A stretch of 53,539 nt of DNA from Streptomyces ureilyticus. GTDB taxonomy: Bacteria > Actinomycetota > Actinomycetes > Streptomycetales > Streptomycetaceae. The DNA lies in contig NZ_JAAKZX010000045.1 in assembly GCF_011045025.1 (NCBI RefSeq), positions 1-53,539 of the forward strand. The letters are read 5' to 3'. Made by a program: the position numbers and the translations under genes. The notes beneath the pieces are model-generated. The model saw only the letters and a program-made list of their open reading frames with translations, had not been told where the DNA came from and ran no database searches. Below, piece by piece: positions 1 through 8,124 of the stretch; position 1 is the stretch's first letter; every line of letters starts with the position of its first letter.

Positions 1-1491
1 GGGTGGGACAGCTTGACGCCGGTGGTCCCCGGCCACCGGCTGCACACCCGCCGCATCGCCACCGCCGTGGACACCGAGGCCGCCTTCACCCGGATGTGCG
101 CCGACGCCCCGCGGGCGTTCTGGCTGGACAGCTCCCGCGTCGAGGAGGGGCAGTCCCGCTTCTCGTTCTTCGGGGACGGCAGGGGCCCGCTCGCCGAGTT
201 CGTACGCTACGACGTGGACACCGGCCTCTGCGAGGTCGAGCGCCCCGGACGGCCCCTGCGTAAGGTCCGCTCCTCCGTCTTCGACTACCTGAAGCGGCAG
301 CTGGCGACCCGTCATGTCGACGGCACGGGGCTGCCCTTCGACTTCACCGGCGGCTATGTCGGCTACTTTGGCTACGAGTTGAAGGCCGACTGCGGATCGG
401 ACAACCGTCACCGGGCCGAAACCCCCGACTCCTGCTGGCTGTTCGCCGACCGGCTGGTCGCCGTCGACCACGAGGAGGGCTTCACCTACGCCGTCTGCCT
501 GGCCGAGGACACCCCGCAGGCCACCCGCGAGGCCACCGACTGGCTCGACAGCGCGATGGCCCAGCTCAGCTTCGTATCGACGGACAAGCCGCCGCTGCCC
601 GTCACCTCCGAGCCGGACCTCGAAGCCGCCGAACCGTGGCTGGTCCGCGACCGGGGGACCTACCTTGCGGACATCGAGGCCTGCCAGCGGGAACTCAGGG
701 CAGGCACCAGCTACGAGATCTGCCTGACCAACGCCGCCCGGTTACCCGCACCGCGAGACCCCTACGACTTCTACCGGGTGCTCCGGCGCGTCAACCCGGC
801 GCCCTACGCGGCCTTCCTGAGGTTCGGCGACCTCGACGTGGCCGGCTCGTCCCCCGAGCGCTTCCTGCGGATCACGGCGGACGGCATCGCCGAGGCCAAG
901 CCCATCAAGGGCACCGCACCCCGCGGCGGCACCCCCGACGAGGACACCAGGCTCCGGGACGCGCTGGCCGCGGACCCCAAGACCCGCGCCGAGAACCTGA
1001 TGATCGTCGACCTGCTCCGCAACGACCTGGGCAGGGTCTGCGAGACCGGATCGGTTCGGGTCTCCCGCCTCATGGCCACCGAGACGTACGCCACCGTCCA
1101 CCAGCTCGTCTCCACCGTTGAGGGACGGCTGCGCGAAGGCACGGACGCGGTCGACTGCGTACGTGCCTGCTTCCCCGGCGGCTCCATGACCGGCGCGCCC
1201 AAGCTGCGCACCATGGAGATCATCGACTCCCTGGAGACCGAGGCCCGCGGCGTGTACTCCGGCGCCCTCGGCTACCTGGGCTGCGGCGGCGGAGTGGACT
1301 TGAGCATCGTCATCCGCACCGCCGTGTTCGCCGACGGCCTGATGCACCTGGGGGCCGGCGGGGCGATCGTCCTCGACTCCGATCCGGAGGCTGAGTACGA
1401 CGAAATGCTGCTGAAGACCGCGGCACAGATGCGGGCCGTCCACCAGGAGCACACCGCTGTCCCCGCCGCTGCCGAGGAGCCGACCCGATGA
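1..1491 (+). CDS. pabB: Aminodeoxychorismate synthase, PabB part (5' truncated by window)
   Basis: Aminates chorismate to 4-amino-4-deoxychorismate, the first committed step to 4-aminobenzoate. The frame is open to the left edge, so only the last ~496 codons are seen. Actinobacterial enzymes of this type are often fused to an N-terminal PabA glutaminase, which would lie outside the window (inference). The chorismate-binding domain is complete: PIKGT at nt 901-915 carries the lysine that marks PabB rather than TrpE, and GGSMTGAPK lies near nt 1177-1203. A leucine at nt 742-744 is encoded by TTA, the rare bldA-dependent codon. The stop overlaps the next start (ATGA), so the two genes are translationally coupled. 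The cassette context points to specialised metabolism rather than folate supply. Confidence 0.9.
   Translation, partial: GWDSLTPVVPGHRLHTRRIATAVDTEAAFTRMCADAPRAFWLDSSRVEEGQSRFSFFGDGRGPLAEFVRYDVDTGLCEVERPGRPLRKVRSSVFDYLKRQLATRHVDGTGLPFDFTGGYVGYFGYELKADCGSDNRHRAETPDSCWLFADRLVAVDHEEGFTYAVCLAEDTPQATREATDWLDSAMAQLSFVSTDKPPLPVTSEPDLEAAEPWLVRDRGTYLADIEACQRELRAGTSYEICLTNAARLPAPRDPYDFYRVLRRVNPAPYAAFLRFGDLDVAGSSPERFLRITADGIAEAKPIKGTAPRGGTPDEDTRLRDALAADPKTRAENLMIVDLLRNDLGRVCETGSVRVSRLMATETYATVHQLVSTVEGRLREGTDAVDCVRACFPGGSMTGAPKLRTMEIIDSLETEARGVYSGALGYLGCGGGVDLSIVIRTAVFADGLMHLGAGGAIVLDSDPEAEYDEMLLKTAAQMRAVHQEHTAVPAAAEEPTR
742..744 (+). promoter_or_regulatory. In-frame TTA (bldA-dependent) codon in pabB
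   Basis: The reading frame gives Arg-TTA-Pro here. In Streptomyces, TTA is read only by the bldA tRNA and delays translation to late growth. A second one lies at 2880-2882 in the next gene. Confidence 0.85.
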
Positions 1492-3062
1492 CCACCACGC
1501 ACACAGACCGGCCGACCGCGCAGTCCCCGACCAGTCTGACGACCCTTCAGGCCACGCGGACCTTCGCCGACGCTGGCGCCCCCGGAAACCTGGCCGCCCA
1601 TCTCGCCGCGCTCGCCGAGCGCCGTGACTGGACCACACGCACCGCCTTCCACCAGGGCCACCAGTCCTGGACCCACGGAGAGGTGCACGACCTCGCGGCC
1701 CGAGCGGCCACCGTGCTCGCCGACCACGGCGTCGCTCCCGGTGACCGGGTGCTGATCGCGCTGCCCGACTCCGTCGCCTGGGTGACGACCTTTCTCGCCA
1801 CCGCCCGGCTCGGAGCCGTCGCAGTGCTGGTCAACCCCGAACTCACCGCCCCCGAGCACGAGTTCATGGCCGAGGACACCCGGGCCGCGCTCTGCGTGAC
1901 CGGCCCAGGCCTCGAGGACCGCTTCGCGGACCGCGCCCGCCTCGGCGCCGATCAGCTGGTCGCGCTCACCCGGACCGCCGAGCCGACCGCCGAGGCCCAC
2001 CCGGTCGACGCGCACAGCCCGCTCTACATCCAGTACACCTCCGGAACCACCGGAAATCCCAAGGGAGTTGTGCACTGCCACGGCGACCCGAAGACCTACC
2101 ACGACCTGATCGGCCGACGGCTGCTGAAGATCACCCCGGAGGACGTCACCCTGTCGGTGTCGAAGATGTTCTTCGCCTACGGCTTCGGCAACACCTTCGC
2201 CTTCCCGCTGTTCTCCGGCTCCTCCGCCGTACTGGTGGACCGCCGCCCGACCCCCGCGGCCATCGACGAGATCGTCGTACGGCACCGGGTCACCCTCCTC
2301 TACTCCGTACCGTCGGCGTACGCCGCCCTCGTGGCCGACCGGGCCGGCGGCCACACCACCTGCTTCGCCTCCGTACGAGCCGCCATCTCGGCCGGTGAGG
2401 GCATGCCCGCCGGGCTCGGCGAACAGATCACCGCACTCCTCGGCGCGCCCGTGCTGGAACAGATCGGCTCCACCGAGGCCGGGCACGCCTTCTGCGCCAA
2501 CAGCTTCCAGCACAACCACCCGGGCACCGTCGGTCGCCCCGTACCCGGCTTCGAGGTGGAGGTGCGCGACAGCGCCGGCCGCCCGGTGTCCGACGGCACA
2601 GCGGGCGAACTGTGGGTCCGCGGGCCGACGTTGACACCCGGCTACCTGAACCGGCCCGAGGAGACCGAGCGCACCCTGGTCGGCGGCTGGCTGGCCACCC
2701 GGGACCGGGCGCGCCGCGAACCCGACGGCACCATCCGGCACTTGGGCCGCGCCGACGACATGGAGATGGTCGGCGGCATCACCGTCTCCCCGCTGGAGGT
2801 GGAAGCCGCACTGCGGACCCATCGGGCGGTGAAGGAGATCGCCGTCGCCGCCGTCACCGACCGCAGCGGCGCCAACCGGTTACGCGCCTTCGTCGTCCCC
2901 GTCACCCCGATACCGGCCGGCCTCGAAGCCGAACTCATCGCCCTGGCCCGCGACCGCCTCGCCGCCTTCAAGGTCCCCCGCAGCGTCAGCTTCGTCCCGA
3001 CACTGCCCCGCACCTCCACCGGAAAACTACGCCGCCACCTCGTCCGCCAGGGCGCGTGGTGA
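1488..3062 (+). CDS. Benzoate-CoA ligase-type aryl adenylate-forming enzyme
   Basis: An ANL-superfamily ligase of 524 aa that activates a carboxylate as acyl-AMP and transfers it to CoA. The P-loop-like core YTSGTTGNPKG sits near nt 2032-2064. The A5-type motif is QIGSTEAGHAF, and the C-terminal hinge (GRADDMEMVGGITVSP) and catalytic lysine region (PRTSTGKLRR) are present. Overall it resembles benzoate/4-hydroxybenzoate-CoA ligases. In an operon making aminodeoxychorismate, the likely substrate is 4-aminobenzoate or a hydroxylated derivative (inference). The ATG at 1488 overlaps the pabB stop by 4 nt. Leu at nt 2880-2882 is a TTA codon. Loading of a carrier protein instead of CoA is an alternative. 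Confidence 0.87.
   Translation: MTTTHTDRPTAQSPTSLTTLQATRTFADAGAPGNLAAHLAALAERRDWTTRTAFHQGHQSWTHGEVHDLAARAATVLADHGVAPGDRVLIALPDSVAWVTTFLATARLGAVAVLVNPELTAPEHEFMAEDTRAALCVTGPGLEDRFADRARLGADQLVALTRTAEPTAEAHPVDAHSPLYIQYTSGTTGNPKGVVHCHGDPKTYHDLIGRRLLKITPEDVTLSVSKMFFAYGFGNTFAFPLFSGSSAVLVDRRPTPAAIDEIVVRHRVTLLYSVPSAYAALVADRAGGHTTCFASVRAAISAGEGMPAGLGEQITALLGAPVLEQIGSTEAGHAFCANSFQHNHPGTVGRPVPGFEVEVRDSAGRPVSDGTAGELWVRGPTLTPGYLNRPEETERTLVGGWLATRDRARREPDGTIRHLGRADDMEMVGGITVSPLEVEAALRTHRAVKEIAVAAVTDRSGANRLRAFVVPVTPIPAGLEAELIALARDRLAAFKVPRSVSFVPTLPRTSTGKLRRHLVRQGAW
2880..2882 (+). promoter_or_regulatory. In-frame TTA (bldA-dependent) codon in the aryl-CoA ligase gene
   Basis: The frame set by the ATG at 1488 places TTA between CGG and CGC near the C-terminal domain. 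It is the second UUA codon in the cassette. Confidence 0.85.
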
Positions 3063-3064
3063 CC

Positions 3065-4690
3065 ATGAGCGCCGACTCGTCGACCCCGGCCTCAGTCACC
3101 ACTGCAGAAAGGATTGGGCGCATGCGACAGCAGCAGCCCCTGCTCCCCGACCGCGGCTTCTACCTGGGCCCGATGTTCCGGCAGGCGGCCGACCGCCACG
3201 GAGCGGCCTTCGTCACGCTCGACCGGCCACTGGACGTCAACCCCGACCTCGGGGTCTACCTCAGCTACACCGTGCTCGCGGACCTCGTCGACGAGCTCTC
3301 CGGCCGGCTGTGGGAGGCCGGGGTCAGGCCGTCCGAGGAGGTGGTCATCCACAAGTCGGACAACGTCGACATCGTGTTGCTGACCTGCGCCGTCTCCCGG
3401 ATCGGCGCCGTACCGGCGTTGCTCGCGCCCGCCCTGGCGGGCCCGGTGGCCGGACAGCTCCTCGAACGCCTTCACAAGCCCTGGCTGATCACCGACCGGG
3501 CCAAGCTGGAAGGACCGCTCAAGGACGTCGAACTCCCCACGCTCGTACGGCAGACGCTCTCCGTGGACGACGCACCCGGAGCCGTCCCCCTGGAGCGGTA
3601 CGCCGGCAGCAAGCCGCCCCCGCCCGTACGCCTCCACCCCCGCGAACCCTCCCTGATCACGCACAGCTCGGGCACCACCGGCGTGCCCAAGCTCGCCGTG
3701 CACTGCCCGAACACCATGTGGAACCGCCTCCTGCCGCAGAAGGCGATGGGCTGGCCCACCCGCGGCGAGATCGCGGCACTGCACATGTCGTTCGTGCACT
3801 CGCGCTTCTATCACCTCCTCGGCGTGCTGCTGCACTTCGGCAGCCCACTGGTGCTGATCACCCACCCGGAACCCGCCTCGGTCGGCCCCCTCCTCACCCG
3901 CCACCGCCCCGGCATCGTCGAGACCCACCCCAACACCTTCGTCCTGTGGGAGGAGTTGGCCGACGCCCCCGGAGCACCGCTGTCCCGGGTCCGCTCGTAC
4001 GGCTCCACCTTCGACGCCATCCATCCACGGACCGTACGGCGGCTGCTGGACGCCTCGAAGCGCCGCTCGCCGTATCTGATCCAGCTGTACGGGCAGAGCG
4101 AGACGGGCCCGGTCGCCTTCCAGTGGTTCACCCGGCGCAGCGCCGCCCGCGCCGACGGCCGCCGGGTCGGCACCGGCATCCCGGGCTTCACGCGCGTACG
4201 CATCTCCGACGGCTCCGGCGGGCGGGCCAGGCCCGGCACACCCGGACCGATCGAGGCCCGCACCAGAGGGCGCATCCTCACCTACCTCGGCGCTCGGGAG
4301 CAGTACCTGCGCCAACTCGACGGTGATTGGTGGCAGATGGGCGACATGGGCTACCAGAGCCGCCTGGGCGCGTTGTATCTGATCGACCGTGAGATCGACC
4401 AGATCGACTCGGTGCACAGCAACTTGGAGGTCGAGGACACCCTGATGTCCCGCCTGGAGGAGTTGCGCGAGGTCGTCATCGTGCGGGGCGCCGAGCGCGA
4501 ACCTGTACCGGTCGTATGCGTCCGCGATGACGCGCCCCTGGACATGGAGCGATGGAAGGAGGCCACCGGTGACCTGCCCGCCATGGCGGAACCCCGGCAA
4601 TGGCGCTTCGAGGAGCTGCCGATGACCGCCACCTGGAAGGTGAAGCGGGTGGAGATCACCCGCATGCTGACCGAGGGCACCCGCACATGA
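3065..4690 (+). CDS. Second AMP-binding (ANL) synthetase/ligase
   Basis: About 541 aa. The core motif HSSGTTGVPKLAVH (nt ~3661-3702) and YGQSETGP (nt ~4087-4110) identify an adenylate-forming enzyme. It differs from its neighbour: the C-terminal domain is diverged, but a lysine is kept near the end (TATWKVKRVEITRM), where the catalytic A10 lysine would sit. Substrate unknown; a fatty or aryl acid, or an amide-forming role, are all possible. The ATG at 3065 is 2 nt after the previous stop. An in-frame ATG at 3122 is preceded by GAAAGGA (3107-3113) with 8-nt spacing and could be the true start, removing 19 residues. The 3' end overlaps the next gene by ATGA. Confidence 0.82.
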   Translation: MSADSSTPASVTTAERIGRMRQQQPLLPDRGFYLGPMFRQAADRHGAAFVTLDRPLDVNPDLGVYLSYTVLADLVDELSGRLWEAGVRPSEEVVIHKSDNVDIVLLTCAVSRIGAVPALLAPALAGPVAGQLLERLHKPWLITDRAKLEGPLKDVELPTLVRQTLSVDDAPGAVPLERYAGSKPPPPVRLHPREPSLITHSSGTTGVPKLAVHCPNTMWNRLLPQKAMGWPTRGEIAALHMSFVHSRFYHLLGVLLHFGSPLVLITHPEPASVGPLLTRHRPGIVETHPNTFVLWEELADAPGAPLSRVRSYGSTFDAIHPRTVRRLLDASKRRSPYLIQLYGQSETGPVAFQWFTRRSAARADGRRVGTGIPGFTRVRISDGSGGRARPGTPGPIEARTRGRILTYLGAREQYLRQLDGDWWQMGDMGYQSRLGALYLIDREIDQIDSVHSNLEVEDTLMSRLEELREVVIVRGAEREPVPVVCVRDDAPLDMERWKEATGDLPAMAEPRQWRFEELPMTATWKVKRVEITRMLTEGTRT

Positions 4691-5865
4691 GCCCCGTCAT
4701 CGTGGTGGGCGCCGGACCCGTGGGCCTGTCGGCCGCCCTCGCCCTGCGCGCCCGCGACCTGCCGGTCACCCTCCTGGAAGCCGACCCCGAGGGCCGCGAA
4801 CGGCCGGGCAGCCGCGCCCTGTTCGTCCACCGGGAGACCCTGCACCTGCTCGAGTCGATGCGACCGGGACTGGCCGACGAGATCACCGCGTACGGACGCA
4901 CCTGGCAGACCAAGCGCACCCTGTACCGGGGCCGCGAGGTCTACTCCCGCACCTTCCCGCCCCCCTCGGGACCACCGCCCTTCACCAGCCTGCGCCAGGT
5001 CGACACCGAACGCTTCCTGCTCGCCGCCTGCAAGGACGCCGGGGTGGAGTTCGTGTGGGGCGCCGAGGTGGTCGGCGTACGGACCGGCCCGACCGGCGTC
5101 ACCCTGACCGACGACGACGGCCGCACCTGGACCGGCAGCCACGTCATCGCCGCCGACGGCGCCCGCTCGGCACTGCGGCGCGAACTGGGCATCTCCCTGG
5201 AAGGCAGCCACGCGAACGGCTTCCACGTCGTCGTGGACGTCGCCGACATCCCGGGCGCGGAACTTCCGCTGGAACGGGTCTTCCACTACGAGCATCCCGG
5301 CGTCGGCGGACGCAGCGTGATGCGCGTGCCGTTCACCGGCGGCTTCCAGCTCGACCTCCAGTGCCGAGACGACGACCGCCAGGAGACGTACGGCACCGAG
5401 GAGTCCGTACGAAGCTGGCTGCCGGCCGTGGTGGGGGAGGGGTACGCCGAGCGGATCCTGTGGGTGTCGACGTACCGCTTCCTGCGCAAGGTCGCCGCCA
5501 CCTTCACCGACCCGCACCACCGGGTGCTGCTCGTCGGCGAGGCGGCGCACCTCTTCCCGCCGTTCGGCGCGCGCGGCATGAACAGCGGGATCGCCGACGC
5601 GGCGGCGGCAGCGGAGGCCATCGCCACCGGAGTGCCGGAAGCGGTCGCCCACTTCGCGGCGGCCCGGCGCGCGGCTGCCCTGTTCAACAGCGCCGCTGCC
5701 GGAACCGCACTGGACCATCTGCGGCCGCGGCGGCGGATCGTACGGGCCAAACAGCGCGCGGCAGCGGCACTCGCGCCCGTACTGCCGTGGTGCGGAGCCT
5801 GGCTGGAGCACGCTCCGTACGGGCCGCGCAACGGCTCACCGGCGAGCGCGGGCCGAAAGTACTAG
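4687..5865 (+). CDS. FAD-dependent aromatic monooxygenase
   Basis: A group A flavoprotein hydroxylase of 392 aa. The N-terminal Rossmann motif is VVGAGPVGLSAA, the middle motif is AADGARSALRREL, and the second FAD motif is LVGEAAHLFPPFGARGMNSG (Glu where GD is usual). SRALFVH near residue 44 matches the 3-(hydroxyphenyl)propionate hydroxylase (MhpA)/PgaE class. It probably hydroxylates, or oxidatively decarboxylates, the aminobenzoate made by this operon (inference); the substrate cannot be read from sequence. It starts inside the preceding stop (ATGA), so it is coupled. The GxGxxG motif begins only six residues after the ATG at 4687, which supports that start. Confidence 0.87.
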   Translation: MSPVIVVGAGPVGLSAALALRARDLPVTLLEADPEGRERPGSRALFVHRETLHLLESMRPGLADEITAYGRTWQTKRTLYRGREVYSRTFPPPSGPPPFTSLRQVDTERFLLAACKDAGVEFVWGAEVVGVRTGPTGVTLTDDDGRTWTGSHVIAADGARSALRRELGISLEGSHANGFHVVVDVADIPGAELPLERVFHYEHPGVGGRSVMRVPFTGGFQLDLQCRDDDRQETYGTEESVRSWLPAVVGEGYAERILWVSTYRFLRKVAATFTDPHHRVLLVGEAAHLFPPFGARGMNSGIADAAAAAEAIATGVPEAVAHFAAARRAAALFNSAAAGTALDHLRPRRRIVRAKQRAAAALAPVLPWCGAWLEHAPYGPRNGSPASAGRKY

Positions 5866-5920
5866 GGCACCTGTTACCAGGGCACCCGATGAGACACGGA
5901 GTGAAATGAGAGGAGTCTCT

Positions 5921-6715
5921 ATGACGCAACCCGCAACCGCGGAGGGCCTGTTGGCCTGGAACCCGGGCAGTGGTCTGACCCGGGGTCTGGCGGCCGACAC
6001 CCGACTGCTGGCCGCGGACTCGTGGCTGCTGCGCGACGGACTGGTGCGCGGCTTCGAGCGGCACCGGGCACGCTTCGAGCGCGCCTGCGCCGACTCCGGC
6101 GCCCCACCGGCCGGACAACTCACCGAGTTCTGGCGGGAGATGACCGCCGCACTGCCCCGAACGGGAGCCTGGTTCCCGCGCGTCGAACTCGTCCGCGGAT
6201 CCCTCCAGTTGAGACTCCTGCTGCGGCACGCCCCGGAACTCGCCCCCGAAGTACGCGTATGGGCGGCGGGCCAGCTCGACCCGCGGACCGTGCCCCGCCG
6301 CAAGGGTCCCGACCTCGACGTCCTGGCCCGGGTCCGGCAGCGGGCAGCCGGACAGGGCGCCCATGAAGCCGTACTCATCGCGCCCTCGGGCCTCGTCCTG
6401 GAGGGATCGAGCTCCAGCCTCCTGTGGTGGGAGGACGACACCCTCTGCTCACCCCCGACGCGGCTGCCCCTGCTCTCGGGGGTCACCCTCGGGCTCATCC
6501 AGGAACGGGCCGAGGCCACCGGCGTCCACCTCGCCCAGCGCGAGCGGACCCTGGAGGAGCTGGAGGGCCGCGAGGTGTGGCTGGTGAACGCCCTGCACGG
6601 GATCCGTCCGGTGGTCGCGTGGGAGGGCAGACCGCTGGAGGCGGGCCCGGCGCTGCGGGCCGAGGAATGGAGGAAATGGCTGGACGACATCATGGAGCCG
6701 TTGCCGGTCACCTGA
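5921..6715 (+). CDS. pabC: Aminodeoxychorismate lyase-like class IV aminotransferase
   Basis: A 264-aa fold-type IV PLP protein that would release pyruvate from aminodeoxychorismate to give 4-aminobenzoate. Visible features are a candidate PLP lysine in PRRKGPD (~residue 130) and VLEGSSSSLLWW, matching the Glu/Ser-Asn cofactor-binding segment of PabC/IlvE proteins. The ATG at 5921 is chosen because AGAGGAG lies 4-5 nt before it; the ATG at 5906 upstream has no such site. It follows the monooxygenase after 55 nt, probably on the same transcript. With pabB in the same cassette it completes 4-aminobenzoate synthesis. A D-amino acid or branched-chain aminotransferase activity is less likely. Confidence 0.82.
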   Translation: MTQPATAEGLLAWNPGSGLTRGLAADTRLLAADSWLLRDGLVRGFERHRARFERACADSGAPPAGQLTEFWREMTAALPRTGAWFPRVELVRGSLQLRLLLRHAPELAPEVRVWAAGQLDPRTVPRRKGPDLDVLARVRQRAAGQGAHEAVLIAPSGLVLEGSSSSLLWWEDDTLCSPPTRLPLLSGVTLGLIQERAEATGVHLAQRERTLEELEGREVWLVNALHGIRPVVAWEGRPLEAGPALRAEEWRKWLDDIMEPLPVT

Positions 6716-6776
6716 AATCGACGTGCGAGGGGATGCTTCTGCGACCCGCGACGAAAACCACACATCCGAAACCGAA

Positions 6777-6806
6777 GGCGCCGGACGAATGAAATCGCCC
6801 GGCGCC
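6777..6806. terminator. Hairpin between convergent genes
   Basis: GGCGCCGG (6777-6784) pairs with CCGGCGCC (6799-6806) across a 14-nt loop. It lies 62 nt after the pabC stop and before the convergent AhpD-like gene. There is no T-tract, as usual for Streptomyces terminators. Confidence 0.5.
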
Positions 6807-6862
6807 CTCGACCCATTTCCGAATTCAGACCGGATTCACATCCGAGACTCTTCTCTATGACC

Positions 6863-7354
6863 TCAGTTGGTCTTCTTCTTTGGCTCATAGGCGCCCGGAG
6901 CCATACGTTGCGCGATGGCAATGCGGTTGTACGCGTTGATGACGGTGGCCGCCCAGATCAGTGCCGCGATCTGCTCCTCGTCGAAGACCTCGGCAGCCTC
7001 CGCGTACACCCCGTCCGGGACCTGCCCGTCGTGTACCAGGGTCACTGCCTCGGTCAACGCCAGTGCGGCGCGCTCCCGTTCGGTGAAGAACGGGGTCTCC
7101 CGCCAGGCGTTCAGCGCGTAGACGCGCTGCTCGGTCTCGCCCTGGGCGCGGGCGTCCTTCGTGTGCATGTCGAGGCAGAACGCACAGCCGTTGATCTGGG
7201 ACGCGCGAATTCTGAGCAGTTCCAGCAGCTCCGGCTCGACCTTGGCATCGCGCGCCGCGGAAACGGCGGCACCGTGCAGAGCGCCCATCGCTCCGGAGAC
7301 GTCGGGGGTAATTCTCTTGAGGGACACGCGGGTTATGGCATCGCTGTGGGACAT
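6863..7354 (-). CDS. Carboxymuconolactone decarboxylase/AhpD-like peroxidase
   Basis: A 163-aa AhpD/CMD-family protein. The signature SQINGCAFCLDMHTKDA holds the CxxC pair and downstream His used for peroxide reduction in AhpD. The spacing favours an alkylhydroperoxidase-type role over true carboxymuconolactone decarboxylation, since the thiol pair is intact. It lies 41 nt downstream of the methyltransferase gene on the same strand, so it may share that transcript. Its 3' end faces the aminobenzoate cassette across a hairpin, so it is probably not part of that cassette. Confidence 0.85.
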   Translation of the reverse strand: MSHSDAITRVSLKRITPDVSGAMGALHGAAVSAARDAKVEPELLELLRIRASQINGCAFCLDMHTKDARAQGETEQRVYALNAWRETPFFTERERAALALTEAVTLVHDGQVPDGVYAEAAEVFDEEQIAALIWAATVINAYNRIAIAQRMAPGAYEPKKKTN

Positions 7355-7395
7355 GAGGCGACTCTAACCCCGCAATGACAGGCCGTGCCGGGGAA

Positions 7396-8094
7396 TCAGG
7401 CGGAATTCTTCCGTCTCGTGGGCAACGGCTGTCGGAAAGCCGCCGGTTCGCCCTTGCGAGCCAGCAGATGGGCCTGCTGGAAGCCCCGTTCGTCGTTCTC
7501 GTCGGGCTCGCGCACCAGACGCGCCACCTCGACGAGCCCTCTCGCGCGCAGCAGGTCGGCGACAGGACCGGGCGACCATCGGTAGGCGAGCGCCACCTTG
7601 TGGTCGAACGCCTCGGCGAGCTGAGAGGGATCGTCGAGGGCCTGGAACGCGAGGAGCAGATGGCCGCCCGGCGCCAGCACCCGGTGGAACTCGGCGAACA
7701 CCTCCGGCAGCCGCTCCGGCGGGGTGTGGATGATCGAGTACCGGGCGAGGATCCCGCCGAGTTCACCGTCGCCGAGGGGCAGCGCGGTCATCGAGCCCTG
7801 ATCGAACCGCAGCTCCGGATGCGCCTTGCGGGCGATGGCGATCATCTCCGCCGACAGGTCGACGCCGAACGTGGTGAGCCCCAGCGCGTGCAGCAAAGCG
7901 GTCACATGGCCGGGCCCACAGCCAAGGTCCGCGACCGGCCCGGCGCCGTCCGCCCGCACGAACTCGGCGAACGCGGCGAGCATCGCCCGGTCCAGGGGCC
8001 AGTCCTCGAGCCCGTCGGCGAACGCCTCGGCATAACGGGCGGCTACGGAGTCGTACCCCGTACGGGTCGTGTGCAGGAAGTCCGGCTCGATCAT
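7396..8094 (-). CDS. Class I SAM-dependent methyltransferase
   Basis: A 232-aa Rossmann-fold methyltransferase of the Methyltransf_11/25 type. SAM motif I is VADLGCGPGHVT (~residue 55), followed by an acidic post-I residue in FGVDLSAEM. The substrate is not evident. The C-terminus (LPTRRKNSA) is basic. It starts 30 nt below the streptophobe stop and ends 41 nt above the AhpD-like gene, so the three minus-strand genes may form one unit. No sequence feature links it to the neighbouring biosynthetic cassette. Confidence 0.82.
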   Translation of the reverse strand: MIEPDFLHTTRTGYDSVAARYAEAFADGLEDWPLDRAMLAAFAEFVRADGAGPVADLGCGPGHVTALLHALGLTTFGVDLSAEMIAIARKAHPELRFDQGSMTALPLGDGELGGILARYSIIHTPPERLPEVFAEFHRVLAPGGHLLLAFQALDDPSQLAEAFDHKVALAYRWSPGPVADLLRARGLVEVARLVREPDENDERGFQQAHLLARKGEPAAFRQPLPTRRKNSA

Positions 8095-8124
8095 GGCCCC
8101 GTACCGTAGTACGCCTCACTGACA

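Noticed and set aside
1272..2822. 516-codon minus-strand frame opposite pabB and the aryl-CoA ligase
   Set aside because: Composition artefact; no recognisable motif, and both + strand genes are unambiguous.
2612..3064. Extension of the second ANL enzyme upstream to 2612
   Set aside because: It overlaps the preceding ligase gene in another frame and is Arg/Pro-rich non-protein sequence; ATG 3065 or 3122 fits the family length.
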